Source of the DNA: an uncultured Oribacterium sp.
GTDB taxonomy: Bacteria > Bacillota > Clostridia > Lachnospirales > Lachnospiraceae
Direction: 5' to 3'
DNA: 37,920 nt
Assembly (NCBI GenBank): GCA_900770445.1
Contig: CAAGKO010000026.1
Span: forward strand, 1 to 37,920
Shown here: in pieces, positions 1 to 7,576 of the stretch
Numbering within the stretch: position 1 is the stretch's first letter
Layout: each line of letters starts with the position of its first letter
Notes under the pieces: model-generated
The model's input: the letters and a program-made list of their open reading frames with translations, nothing else
What the model was told of the DNA's origin: nothing
Database searches by the model: none
Translations under genes and position numbers: made by a program

Positions 1-68
1 CATAGCTCAGTCGGTAGAGCACGCGGCTGTTAACCGCGGTGTCGTTGGTTCGAGTCCAACTGGAGGAG
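1..68 (+). tRNA. tRNA-Asn (GTT), 5' end cut by window edge
   Basis: The anticodon loop CTGTTAA at 27-33 carries GTT at 29-31, closed by the stem CGCGG/CCGCG. The T arm is GTTGG-TTCGAGT-CCAAC. The 3' acceptor strand TGGAGGA (61-67) and discriminator G68 are present, but only the last two bases of the 5' acceptor strand are in the window, so about five bases are missing upstream. No CCA is encoded. Confidence 0.95.
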
Positions 69-137
69 CTTCTAGACAGTGGGATTAAGACATCGATGCT
101 TGTCTTAACCCTATTTGTTTTTTAGGAAAGTTTTTAT

Positions 138-208
138 GGCGAGATAGCCAAGTGGTAAGGCGTGGGTCTGCAACACCCTGAGCGCCGGTTCGAATCCGAC
201 TCTCGCCT
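138..208 (+). tRNA. tRNA-Cys (GCA)
   Basis: The acceptor strands GGCGAGA (138-144) and TCTCGCC (201-207) pair fully, with discriminator T208. The anticodon loop is CTGCAAC with GCA at 170-172. As read, the anticodon stem opens with a T163/T179 mismatch and the T stem has a C185/A199 mismatch. The overall fold and the conserved TTCGAAT loop are still typical of bacterial tRNA-Cys. Confidence 0.95.
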
Positions 209-214
209 CTCTCT

Positions 215-286
215 GGCGCCATGGTCAAGCGGTTAAGACACCACCCTTTCACGGTGGTATCACGAGTTCGAATCTCGTTGGCGTCA
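215..286 (+). tRNA. tRNA-Glu (TTC)
   Basis: Acceptor GGCGCCA (215-221) pairs with TGGCGTC (279-285) with one G-T wobble; discriminator A286. The anticodon loop CTTTCAC carries TTC. The T arm ACGAG-TTCGAAT-CTCGT is perfect. It lies 6 bases after tRNA-Cys and is followed directly by a terminator, so it is the last gene of the tRNA cluster. Confidence 0.96.
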
Positions 287-288
287 TC

Positions 289-318
289 AGTCCTGGGAAA
301 TATCCCGGGACTTTTTTT
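289..318 (+). terminator. Terminator of the tRNA cluster
   Basis: A 10-bp stem, 289-298 with 303-312 (one G-T pair), closes a 4-base AATA loop and runs into seven T residues at 312-318. It starts 3 bases after tRNA-Glu. Confidence 0.93.
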
Positions 319-488
319 GTACCCTGAAGCAGATGAATCAGAAAAAATATGGACCGGAGAAGAGTTTTCGAACATATTTCGAGCAGAAAATCGAGGTTTC
401 AGAAAAATTTTTAAAAATTTTGAGAGCTCTGTTTTACTATGTATATAATATGTAAACGCTTTAGTGGGGATGTACATACTACATAAGG

Positions 489-546
489 TATAGTCTGAAA
501 ACAGACTATAGTCTGCAAAAGGACTATAGTCCACATGTAGACTATA
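489..546. repeat. 18-bp tandem palindromic repeats (array 1)
   Basis: Three contiguous 18-bp units start at 489, 507 and 525, followed by TATA at 543-546. Each junction forms a palindrome of the type CAGACTATAGTCTG (502-515) or GGACTATAGTCC (521-532). TATA centres fall at 490.5, 508.5, 526.5 and 544.5, an exact 18-bp period. The same unit recurs at 6347-6382. The array touches a possible promoter (545-573), so a regulator-binding array is the likeliest reading. No binding protein can be named. Confidence 0.85.
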
Positions 547-573
547 TGCAGAATGAAATTTATGGTATATAAT
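545..573 (+). promoter_or_regulatory. Possible promoter downstream of array 1
   Basis: A perfect TATAAT at 568-573 lies 17 bases after a weak -35 (TATGCA, 545-550) that overlaps the last palindrome of the 18-bp array. Transcription would start near 580 and run across the gene-poor stretch towards the small gene at 942. Only the -10 is strong. Confidence 0.4.
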
Positions 574-590
574 GTAATTGTTCCCGAGGA

Positions 591-743
591 AATACAATTT
601 TCGGAGTATCCGGCAGATGAGTGGGATGATTCAGTCTAAAGGAATACAGATGAGATGGATCCTTAGGGAATACGATTTCCGGAGTACCCGGCAGATGCCA
701 TGGGATGATGCGTCTAAAGGGGCTCCGGGACATCCGACAGATG
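591..743. repeat. Degenerate direct repeat in gene-poor region
   Basis: A unit of about 52 bp at 591-642 recurs at 669-720, starting AATAC, containing CCGGCAGATG and ending GTCTAAAGG, with a handful of substitutions and a shifted base. A third, partial copy of the core (CCGGGACATCCGACAGATG) lies at 725-743. The rest of 574-941 holds a GGCGAAGG/CCTTCGCC hairpin at 778-801 without a T tract and no convincing gene. Confidence 0.7.
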
Positions 744-941
744 TTAGTTCGGATGACTACGTCTACGGATCGCGGCTGGCGAAGGAGGGGATGCCTTCGC
801 CGCCGCATCTTCCCCTCTTTTCGAGTTTTATAATCTAAAAATATTTTGGCGATTCGAAACAATCAAGTCATAATCTACGGTGGTGCACGCAGCTTATCTT
901 GGGGTGCTGCGATCTGTACTTCCGACAGGAGAGGAGCGGTA

Positions 942-1144
942 TGGATTACCAGATGAACGTGAGATTTCTTGCAGGCCTTCAGCGGCTTCGTGAGAAGGGC
1001 TTTCAGATCCTATTTAATGGAGAAGAGTGTCCGACAGAAAACTGGGACCAGATGCTTCATCGGAAAGATGGGGGATTTTTTAAAAGAGAATATGTCGATG
1101 AGTGCTCATCCTCGATTAATTTCCAGTGGATATCACTGGCATGA
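942..1144 (+). CDS. Small unrecognised protein (67 aa)
   Basis: The ATG at 942 has a good ribosome site (AGGAGAGG) in the preceding dozen bases, which is why this start is chosen over the one at 899. The product begins MDYQMNVRFLAGLQRLREKG and is a soluble, charged small protein with two Cys residues and no signal peptide or membrane segment. A strong hairpin follows the stop at 1179-1215. I do not recognise the family. It sits alone between the tRNA cluster and birA. Coding status rests on the ribosome site, the sensible composition and the downstream hairpin. Confidence 0.5.
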
Positions 1145-1178
1145 GGAAGCAGGCATCGTAAAATCTGCAGAAAATTGT

Positions 1179-1215
1179 AAGAAAGGGGGCCGGTATTGCT
1201 ACGGTCTCCTTTCTT
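1179..1215 (+). terminator. Hairpin, probable terminator after the small gene
   Basis: A 14-bp stem pairs 1179-1192 with 1202-1215 (two G-T pairs) around a 9-base loop. The 3' arm ends CCTTTCTT and is followed by GTATTC, so the T tract is weak. It lies 34 bases after the stop of the 942 gene and before birA. Confidence 0.55.
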
Positions 1216-1285
1216 GTATTCAATATGGATTTTTGCTATTATTTACGGGTCAGAATAGTAAACTTGAGATTTCATGGAGGCTGAC

Positions 1286-2278
1286 ATGACGGTAAAGGAA
1301 ACATTAATCCGGTTATTTGAAGAAAACAAGGGACATTATATCTCCGGTGAGGAAATCGCACAGGAGCTTCGCTGCTCACGTACGGCTGTCTGGAAGGCAG
1401 TGAATCAGCTGAAGGAAGATGGCTACGAAATCGAGGCTGTGAAAAATAAGGGATACATGCTTTCACTGGATAGTGATGTTCTGTCCGAGCAGGCCATCAG
1501 CCGTTACCTAGATCATGAATATCCGGTATCCGTATTTCAGGAGATCACAAGCACGAACGATGTACTGAAGAAGCTGGCAGTTTCCCAGCATGTGCCGGAG
1601 GGAACAACGGTGATTTCCGATTATCAGACCGGGGGAAAGGGAAGACTCGGACGTAGCTTCTTTTCTCCGAAGGGAAGCGGTCTCTATATCAGTATGCTTC
1701 TTCGTCCGGAAGGAACGGTGATGGATAATCTGATGCTGACAGCACAGTCTGCGGTAGCAGTTTATCGTGCGATCCGGAAGGTCTGTGGTGTAGAGCTTTC
1801 CATCAAGTGGGTGAATGATCTGTATTATGAGGGACACAAGGTCTGTGGTATCCTGTCAGAGGGTCAGACCAGCATGGAGTCGGGACGCATGGAATTCGTC
1901 ATCGTCGGGATCGGAATCAATCTCTATGAGCCGGAGGATGGATTCCCGGAAGATATTCGTGAGAAGGCCGGATCGATACTCGGAAAGCGTTCCGAGGGAA
2001 AAGTGGTGGATCGGAACCGCATCGCGGCGGAGTTGATCCGGGAGTTCTATGCGCTCGCATCGGAGAAGACACTGGCACAGGAATACATCGATCACAATAT
2101 GGTACCGGGCCACGATATCATGATCATCGATGGCAAGACACAGCGCCCGGCCAGAGCCACCGGTATTCGCCCGGACGGAACGCTGGAAATCGTCGAGCAG
2201 GACGGAAGCGAGGGTGCGCTGGTATTCGGTGAGGTTTCGGTGCGTCTGCGGGATGGCGATCAGATCGTATATAAATAA
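1286..2278 (+). CDS. birA: Bifunctional biotin-protein ligase / biotin operon repressor
   Basis: BirA activates biotin with ATP to biotinyl-5'-AMP and transfers it to the lysine of biotin carboxyl carrier proteins; the forms with an N-terminal DNA-binding domain also repress biotin genes. Residues 1-60 form a winged helix (helix-turn-helix around 16-40, with CSRTAVWKAV). The catalytic domain shows the biotinyl-AMP loop GGKGRLGR at 116-123 and KWVND at 174-178 (the family's KWPND-type motif). At 330 aa it is the usual length for the bifunctional type. The start at 1286 is preferred over the in-frame ATG at 1274 because GGAGG lies at 1276-1280, well placed for 1286 and inside the coding region of the longer form. 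Confidence 0.96.
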   Translation: MTVKETLIRLFEENKGHYISGEEIAQELRCSRTAVWKAVNQLKEDGYEIEAVKNKGYMLSLDSDVLSEQAISRYLDHEYPVSVFQEITSTNDVLKKLAVSQHVPEGTTVISDYQTGGKGRLGRSFFSPKGSGLYISMLLRPEGTVMDNLMLTAQSAVAVYRAIRKVCGVELSIKWVNDLYYEGHKVCGILSEGQTSMESGRMEFVIVGIGINLYEPEDGFPEDIREKAGSILGKRSEGKVVDRNRIAAELIREFYALASEKTLAQEYIDHNMVPGHDIMIIDGKTQRPARATGIRPDGTLEIVEQDGSEGALVFGEVSVRLRDGDQIVYK

Positions 2279-2296
2279 GTTTGGGAGTCAGGTGGA

Positions 2297-2947
2297 ATGA
2301 GTGATTATAGAAAGCGGAGTACGAAACGAAAGAAGCGGAAGGAGGCGACACTGGTCGGTGACCTGTTTAAGATCCTTTTTGCAGTGTCGATGCTGATCAT
2401 CGCGATCCTGGTGGCGTTCTTCGTATTTAAAAATGTGAGTGGGTTCAAGCTTCCGGATCTCCGGGTGACCACTGCAGAAACGGAGGAGAGTGAAACGGCG
2501 ACCGTGGTCAGCATTGACACCAAGGAGAGTGCTGCGGTCGAAACGAGCACTCAGATCCAGGTGACAGAAAGTGCGCAGCTGCCGGCGGCGACCGGTGCCG
2601 AGGATGAAGAAATCGAAAAGAAGATCGAGTCTGTGGAGGCCTCCATCGAGGAGAGTGTGAAGTCTTCGGAGGCAGAGGCGAAGAAGGAAAGCCCGGCGGA
2701 AGACGAAAGCAGAGAGACGAAGGAATCGAAGCAGGAAAAAGAAAATAAAGAGTCGAAGACATCGGATAAGGTGGAGGAGCTGCCGCCTCGAAAGGATACA
2801 GAAATCGAGGGCCCTGTGCCGGGAAGTGACAGTCAGGGAGAGGTCAGTAACGGTCCGGTCGTCGGTTCGGATACCATCAAGGAAAGTCCGGAGACGGTGC
2901 AGAAGGATGGTGCGGTCATCAGCGAGGGCGGTCCGGTCGGAGGATGA
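2297..2947 (+). CDS. Membrane-anchored acidic low-complexity protein
   Basis: 216 aa. A very basic N-terminus (RKRSTKRKKRKE) precedes one membrane helix at about residues 23-44. The rest is an extracytoplasmic Glu/Ser/Lys/Thr-rich segment without a recognisable fold, ending in a Gly/Pro/Val-rich tail. The positive-inside rule puts the N-terminus in the cytoplasm and the low-complexity part outside. An AGGTGG ribosome site precedes the ATG. It lies 18 bases after birA and its stop is one base from the next start, so it is co-transcribed. I cannot assign a function; a cell-envelope spacer or adaptor would fit the shape. Confidence 0.8.
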   Translation: MSDYRKRSTKRKKRKEATLVGDLFKILFAVSMLIIAILVAFFVFKNVSGFKLPDLRVTTAETEESETATVVSIDTKESAAVETSTQIQVTESAQLPAATGAEDEEIEKKIESVEASIEESVKSSEAEAKKESPAEDESRETKESKQEKENKESKTSDKVEELPPRKDTEIEGPVPGSDSQGEVSNGPVVGSDTIKESPETVQKDGAVISEGGPVGG

Positions 2948-2948
2948 G

Positions 2949-3524
2949 ATGATCTATTATTTGTTTGGAAAATCAGCGAGCGGAAAGGATACGATCTATA
3001 AGCGGCTGAAGGCACTTCATCCGGAGTGGAAGGAGGTTACGCCGTATACGACGCGACCGATCCGTGAGGGTGAACGCGAGGGAGTCGAGTATCATTTCGT
3101 AACGGATGAAACGATGGACCGGTTTGCAGAGGCGGGGCGGATCATCGAGATGCGGACCTACCAGACGATCTATGGGCCATGGCGCTATGCGACGGTCGAT
3201 GATGGACAGATCGCTCTTCATGATGGACAGAACTATCTGATGATCGGGGTACTTCAGAGTTATGTCAGCACCCGGGATTATTTCGGCGCCGGGTGCGTTT
3301 TTCCACTCTATATCGAGGTGCCGGATAAGCTTCGACTGGCGCGTGCGCGGGCTCGTGAGATGAAGGAGGCGACACCGAAGCTTGCGGAGATGATGCGCCG
3401 TTTCGAGGCCGACAGTGTGGATTTCTCCGAGACGAAGCTTGCGGCTGCCGGCATTGAGCGACGATACCTGAATCTGGATCTCGAGGACTGCATCGCGGAG
3501 ATCGAGCGGGATGTAAGAGGCTAA
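2949..3524 (+). CDS. Guanylate kinase-like protein
   Basis: 191 aa, close to the size of guanylate kinase, which phosphorylates GMP to GDP with ATP. The P-loop is GKSASGKDT (7-15), and the GMP-binding signature TTRPIREGEREGVEYHF follows at 34-50. The middle and C-terminal parts diverge from canonical Gmk, so this may be a second, specialised paralogue and not the housekeeping enzyme. GGAGG lies at 2939-2943, six bases before the ATG at 2949, which decides the start; upstream in-frame codons are out-of-frame readings of the preceding gene. It is followed by holB, a pairing I recall from other Clostridia. Confidence 0.85.
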   Translation: MIYYLFGKSASGKDTIYKRLKALHPEWKEVTPYTTRPIREGEREGVEYHFVTDETMDRFAEAGRIIEMRTYQTIYGPWRYATVDDGQIALHDGQNYLMIGVLQSYVSTRDYFGAGCVFPLYIEVPDKLRLARARAREMKEATPKLAEMMRRFEADSVDFSETKLAAAGIERRYLNLDLEDCIAEIERDVRG

Positions 3525-3603
3525 AATCAGAAGAACACTGGTGCGTGCGGAGGCACAGGGCATGCGTTGAGTGATCCCGGAAGATAAAATCAGAGCTGTA
3601 TCA

Positions 3604-4521
3604 ATGAAATCAATTAAAATACCGGAAAATCAAATATACAATGCGTATCTGATCGAGGGCGAGGATATGGAGCTCCTGAAGTCGTCTGCGATGGAATTTA
3701 CAGCGAAGCTGCTCAGCAGGGATCCGTCATCGATGGATACAGGCGCGATGCCTATTTATCAGCAGAGGGGTTATGCGAGCCGTGAAAAGTGGGCGGATAG
3801 TGTCCGGAAGCGGGTGCAGAACCATGAGCATCCGGATATGCTGGAAATCATGCCGAATAAGCCGGAGGAGCACCCGACGATCATCTCGGTTGACAATATC
3901 CGTGATCATGTCACAGACACCGTCGCCGTGCGTCCGTATGAGGCGGCCTATAAGGTCTATCTCATCGAGCATGCCGAGATGATGAATCCGCAGGCGCAGA
4001 ATGCGATTCTGAAGACCCTCGAGGAGCCGCCGGAATATGTCGTGATCATGTTGCTTGCGGTGAATGCGGATGCGTTTTTGCCGACGATCCTGTCGCGTGT
4101 CATCGAAATCAAGGCCGGTGAACGCGATGTGCGGGAGCGCTATGCGGAGATGATTTCGGAGGAGTGGGCGCAGGAAACGGTGAAGCTGCTTTCGGAGATC
4201 CGTTTCCGGACAGGACGCGAGATTCTCGATTTCTGTACGCATGTGAGTAAGGACTGGAAGGTGCCGCAGGGAAGCCTGCTCGGCTTTCTTGAAATTATTT
4301 TACGGGATGTGCTATGCTATAAAAGCACGTCGCAGGTGGAGCTTCTGTATGCGCAGGACTCTGTCAATGTCATCATACGTATGGCAGCTGCGATGAGCTA
4401 TGAAAAGCTTGGTCAGGCCACGGATGATCTGGAGCGTATGCTTCGGGACCAGACGTTTAATGTGAACCGGGATCTGATGCTGGAGAATTTTCTGCTTCGG
4501 CTCAGGGATACCAGTATATAA
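3604..4521 (+). CDS. holB: DNA polymerase III delta' subunit, divergent
   Basis: Delta' is a clamp-loader subunit of the replicative polymerase. The family core is clear: AEMMNPQAQNAILKTLEEPP, then a hydrophobic strand and FLPTILSRVIEIK, the sensor region of AAA+ clamp-loader subunits. The N-terminus is unusual: after NAYLIEG the P-loop position reads EDMELLKSS with no GxGK, and the four-Cys zinc module usual in delta' is absent. The start is uncertain. ATG 3604 gives 305 aa; GTG 3571, next to the minigene ATG-CGT-TGA at 3562, gives 316 aa; neither has a good ribosome site. It lies directly upstream of ricT, the conserved order in Firmicutes. Confidence 0.88.
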   Translation: MKSIKIPENQIYNAYLIEGEDMELLKSSAMEFTAKLLSRDPSSMDTGAMPIYQQRGYASREKWADSVRKRVQNHEHPDMLEIMPNKPEEHPTIISVDNIRDHVTDTVAVRPYEAAYKVYLIEHAEMMNPQAQNAILKTLEEPPEYVVIMLLAVNADAFLPTILSRVIEIKAGERDVRERYAEMISEEWAQETVKLLSEIRFRTGREILDFCTHVSKDWKVPQGSLLGFLEIILRDVLCYKSTSQVELLYAQDSVNVIIRMAAAMSYEKLGQATDDLERMLRDQTFNVNRDLMLENFLLRLRDTSI

Positions 4522-4533
4522 AATGAGGAATAT

Positions 4534-5610
4534 ATGACAGAAGTAATTGGAGTTAGATTCAGAACCGCAGGGAAGATTTATTATTTCGATCCGAAGGATA
4601 TCCACTTCACCCGTGGAGAGCATGCCATCGTGGAAACGGCGCGTGGTATCGAGTATGGTTTCGTCGTAATGGGAAACCGCGAGACGGAGGATGCGAAAAT
4701 CGTTCAGCCGCTGAAGGAAGTGATCCGGAAGGCAAACGCTGAGGATGACCAGCGGCACCTCGAGAATGAAGCGAAGGAGAAGGAGGCCTATAAGGTCTGT
4801 CAGGAGAAGATTCGGAAGCATAATCTCGAGATGAAGCTGATCGATGTGGAGTATACCTTCGACAGCAGTAAGGTACTGTTTTACTTTACGGCTGATGGGC
4901 GCGTGGATTTCCGCTCTCTCGTGAAGGATCTCGCGGCGATCTTCCGTACGCGTATCGAGCTTCGTCAGGTGGGTGTACGTGATGAGACGAAGATGCTGGG
5001 CGGCTATGGTATCTGTGGTCGGCCACTCTGCTGTCATACCTTCCTGTCCGACTTTGCACCGGTATCGATTCGTATGGCGAAGGAGCAGGGACTCAGTCTC
5101 AATCCTACCAATATCTCCGGTGTCTGTGGACGTCTGATGTGCTGCCTCAAGAACGAGGAGGATGTGTACGAGTTCCTGAATGCGCGTCTTCCGTCTGTCG
5201 GGGATGTCGTCACCACACCAGATGGTCTTCGAGGTGAGGTCAGCAGCATTTCTGTGCTCAGTCAGAAGGTAAAGGTCGTCGTCAACCTCGAGAAGGAAGA
5301 CGAGAAGGAGCTCCGGGAGTATAAGGTTTCCGAGCTTAAGTTTAAGCCTCGGAAGCGTCCGAGTGGTGATAAGAAGAAGCCGGAGCAGAAGGGAAATCGT
5401 GCGCAGAATGCGCAGGGTAGTGCTTCGGGAGGAAAAAAGGAAGGCCGCGGCGGTCGTAATGAGCATGCAACGGATGGTGGACGCGAACGTACACATGGTC
5501 CGAAGGGTGGAAATACGCCGAAGAAGGCAGCACAGGCAGAGCCGGTCGGAACCGTGCAGCAGGACGCGGAAAAGCCGGATGTGGACATCGAACAGGGACT
5601 CGATGAGTAA
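4534..5610 (+). CDS. ricT: RicT/YaaT family PSP1-domain protein
   Basis: 358 aa. RicT (YaaT) is part of the RicA-RicF-RicT complex, which in Bacillus subtilis promotes RNase Y-dependent mRNA maturation and affects competence, biofilm formation and sporulation. The N-terminal PSP1-type domain covers about 1-270. Two cysteine clusters, CGRPLCC (161-167) and CGRLMCC (198-204), match the iron-sulfur ligands of the family. From about residue 275 there is a long Lys/Arg/Gly/Gln-rich disordered tail that the shorter family members lack. It starts 12 bases after holB and ends 5 bases before the methyltransferase, so one operon is likely. Confidence 0.95.
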   Translation: MTEVIGVRFRTAGKIYYFDPKDIHFTRGEHAIVETARGIEYGFVVMGNRETEDAKIVQPLKEVIRKANAEDDQRHLENEAKEKEAYKVCQEKIRKHNLEMKLIDVEYTFDSSKVLFYFTADGRVDFRSLVKDLAAIFRTRIELRQVGVRDETKMLGGYGICGRPLCCHTFLSDFAPVSIRMAKEQGLSLNPTNISGVCGRLMCCLKNEEDVYEFLNARLPSVGDVVTTPDGLRGEVSSISVLSQKVKVVVNLEKEDEKELREYKVSELKFKPRKRPSGDKKKPEQKGNRAQNAQGSASGGKKEGRGGRNEHATDGGRERTHGPKGGNTPKKAAQAEPVGTVQQDAEKPDVDIEQGLDE

Positions 5611-5615
5611 GGCGT

Positions 5616-6341
5616 ATGGCAGAACGAATCGACGATTTACAGTGTAATGGCTATAAAATCATACAGGACAGTGAGGGCTTCTGCTTCGGCATGGATGCCG
5701 TACTGCTGGCAAACTTCGCCGTGCCGGCAGTGACCGCAGAAACCAGACTTCTGGATCTATGTAGCGGGACGGGCATCGTCCCGCTTCTTATTGCGGCGAA
5801 AACCGAGTGTAAGGAGCTGATCGGACTGGAGGTTCAGCCGAGTGTGCAGGCGATGGCCGAGCGCTCGGTGGCACTGAATCATCAGGAGCACCGGATGACG
5901 ATGCGCTTAGGCGATCTCCGGGATATCCGATCGATGGGGTATGACTCGAGTATGAACATCGTGACCGTGAATCCGCCATACATGAAAGCCGGACTCCGAA
6001 ACCAGACCGACCGGAAGCTTATCTCACGGCATGAGGTTCTGTGTACGCTCGAGGATGTGTGTGCAGCGGCGGCCTTCACGCTGAAATCGAACGGCAGGCT
6101 GTTCATGGTCCATCGCCCGAACCGGCTTGCGGATATCTTCTGCGCGCTTCGTGCACAGCATCTCGAACCAAAGCGGATGCGCCTCGTCTATCCATATCTG
6201 GAGAGTGAACCGAACATGGTGCTGATCGAGGCGGTAAAGGGTGGAAAAAGCCAGCTGACGGTGGAAAACCCCCTGATCGTGTATCGCCAGAAAAAAATTT
6301 ATTCGGATGAAATAATGCAGATTTACGGCATAAAGCCGTGA
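5616..6341 (+). CDS. TrmN6/YabB-type N6-adenine methyltransferase
   Basis: 241 aa. Members of this family methylate an adenine N6, in E. coli A37 of tRNA-Val, using S-adenosylmethionine. The SAM-binding motif LDLCSGTGIVPLL is at 46-58 and the catalytic NPPY at 119-122. The N-terminal DDLQCNGYKIIQDSEGFCFG stretch is typical of the TrmN6/YabB group. Its place after holB-ricT matches yabB in Bacillus, where rsmI follows; here rsmI lies about 23 kb downstream on the other strand. The ribosome site is weak. Substrate is inferred from family only. Confidence 0.9.
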   Translation: MAERIDDLQCNGYKIIQDSEGFCFGMDAVLLANFAVPAVTAETRLLDLCSGTGIVPLLIAAKTECKELIGLEVQPSVQAMAERSVALNHQEHRMTMRLGDLRDIRSMGYDSSMNIVTVNPPYMKAGLRNQTDRKLISRHEVLCTLEDVCAAAAFTLKSNGRLFMVHRPNRLADIFCALRAQHLEPKRMRLVYPYLESEPNMVLIEAVKGGKSQLTVENPLIVYRQKKIYSDEIMQIYGIKP

Positions 6342-6346
6342 TATTT

Positions 6347-6382
6347 TATGGTCTGTTTTCAGATTATAGTCTGTTTTCAGAC
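6347..6382. repeat. 18-bp tandem palindromic repeats (array 2)
   Basis: Two contiguous 18-bp units, 6347-6364 and 6365-6382, both follow TATRGTCTGTTTTCAGAY, the same unit as the array at 489-546 with a different loop. Each unit is an inverted repeat of GTCTG/CAGAY around TTTT. The array ends one base before the -35 box of the following operon, as expected for a regulator-binding site. Confidence 0.85.
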
Positions 6383-6383
6383 G

Positions 6384-6412
6384 TTTTCAAAAATTTCATA
6401 CTGTGCTAGTCT
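6384..6412 (+). promoter_or_regulatory. Promoter of the SipW/TasA-like operon, leaderless
   Basis: TTTTCA (6384-6389), 17-base spacer, TAGTCT (6407-6412), with the extended -10 TGC at 6404-6406. The start point seven bases beyond the -10 would be the A of the ATG at 6419. No Shine-Dalgarno precedes that ATG, which fits a leaderless message. Confidence 0.5.
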
Positions 6413-6418
6413 TTGAGC

Positions 6419-7576
6419 ATGAGAAATATCAAGAAGCTTTTAACGCTTACTTCCTTGTTTCTCGTGCTTTTTTCTTTTCCGGTATCGGCGACGGCCGCTA
6501 CCGATTCTGAAAAATTCCAGTTTCAACTTGATATCTCCAGTGCGGATGAACTACTGCCCGGAGATATCTCAGAACACATCCTTCTCGTACAAAACCATAC
6601 AGACAGACGCCTTGCGTACATGGTAGAAACCGTGACATTTACCGGATCGGAGGCACTGGCAGAGGAACTCGAGCTGAGTCTTCTGGATGGAGATGCATCC
6701 TTCCTTCACGGAACGGTCGCCGCACTTTCCGGGACGGACAGTTTCGATGTGATCCGCACACACCCTGCGGGGCGTGATAAATACCTGACGCTTCGACTCC
6801 ACCTGCGAAAGGAGGCGACGAACACGGTAGCCGGAGATACGCTGACGCTGTCGATCTGTCTCTCCGGTACGGATGCTCCACTGCAGGAGCGGCCGCCGGA
6901 GGAGACGGAAAACTCACCGGAAACGCCGGCGGAGACACAGAGGCCGCCGGAAGCAGTACAACCGGAAGAAACGATGAAACCACCGTCGTCATCGGGCGCC
7001 GGAACACAGGACGTGGAAAACGCAAGTGATGGCCGTCCTTCCGGAGGAAGCCAGACAGGCAGTGGCGGACATGGTGGAACCTCGATTCGCGGTGAGGGCT
7101 ATGACGGAAAAACGCATGGTCTTCACGCAGAGGATCCGCCGGGAATATCGAATCCATCCACGGAAGACAGGAAATGTACGAAGAAGGAGCTGCCGGAGAC
7201 GAGAAGGAAGGCAGCAGGCGCCGGAGCGAAGCGGGATTTTTCTGCAGCGAAAAGCGCGGGAGAAAAGGAAAATGAGAAGAAAAACAGCACAACGAACGAT
7301 GGCGGAAACGCCAGGCTGGCGCTTCGTATCCGGGATGTAAGCCCGAAGCACGCAAGCGTACAGATCAGCACAGAGGGTGGAAGCGGTACGATACAGGATC
7401 CGATAACACTATACATCGGGCCGACACAGCGGGAGAAGGCGCTGCTTGTCACCTGTCTTTTCCTCTTCATCCTCCTACTGATCCTCATCATCATAAAGTG
7501 CTGGCTCCTGTATCGAGCCACACAGTCAGAAACACAGGAGGGCAGAGAGTATGCTTCGACAGAACAGGGTGTGTAA
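6419..7576 (+). CDS. Surface protein with C-terminal anchor, first gene of fibre-like operon
   Basis: 385 aa. A signal peptide (MRNIKKLLTLTSLFLVLFSF, cleavage likely after SATAA) precedes a domain of about 130 residues. Its pattern (LLPGDISEHILLVQNHTDRRLAY, then paired strands) resembles the beta-sandwich of camelysin/TasA-like proteins. A Pro/Glu/Ser/Gly-rich linker follows from about 155 to 330, then one strong membrane helix near 345-368 and a short basic-polar tail. No LPXTG is present, so anchoring is by the helix. It overlaps the SipW-like gene by 26 bases and likely serves as fibre base or partner. Function is inferred from context. The TTG at 6413 is a possible alternative start. Confidence 0.82.
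   Translation: MRNIKKLLTLTSLFLVLFSFPVSATAATDSEKFQFQLDISSADELLPGDISEHILLVQNHTDRRLAYMVETVTFTGSEALAEELELSLLDGDASFLHGTVAALSGTDSFDVIRTHPAGRDKYLTLRLHLRKEATNTVAGDTLTLSICLSGTDAPLQERPPEETENSPETPAETQRPPEAVQPEETMKPPSSSGAGTQDVENASDGRPSGGSQTGSGGHGGTSIRGEGYDGKTHGLHAEDPPGISNPSTEDRKCTKKELPETRRKAAGAGAKRDFSAAKSAGEKENEKKNSTTNDGGNARLALRIRDVSPKHASVQISTEGGSGTIQDPITLYIGPTQREKALLVTCLFLFILLLILIIIKCWLLYRATQSETQEGREYASTEQGV

Noticed and set aside
489..546. CRISPR array or replication-origin iterons
   Set aside because: Units are contiguous without spacers, so not CRISPR. No replication initiator or DnaA-box cluster is nearby, and the second copy sits at a promoter.
560..862. Minus-strand 100-codon frame with repeated HLPxTPxIVFP peptides
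   Set aside because: The peptide repeats only mirror the DNA repeats at 591-720; no ribosome site, and the plus strand shows an equally repetitive frame. Treated as a repeat region.
4312..5496. Long minus-strand frame opposite holB-ricT
   Set aside because: RicT and holB are certain on the plus strand; the minus product has Ile/Leu/Arg-rich composition typical of an antisense frame.
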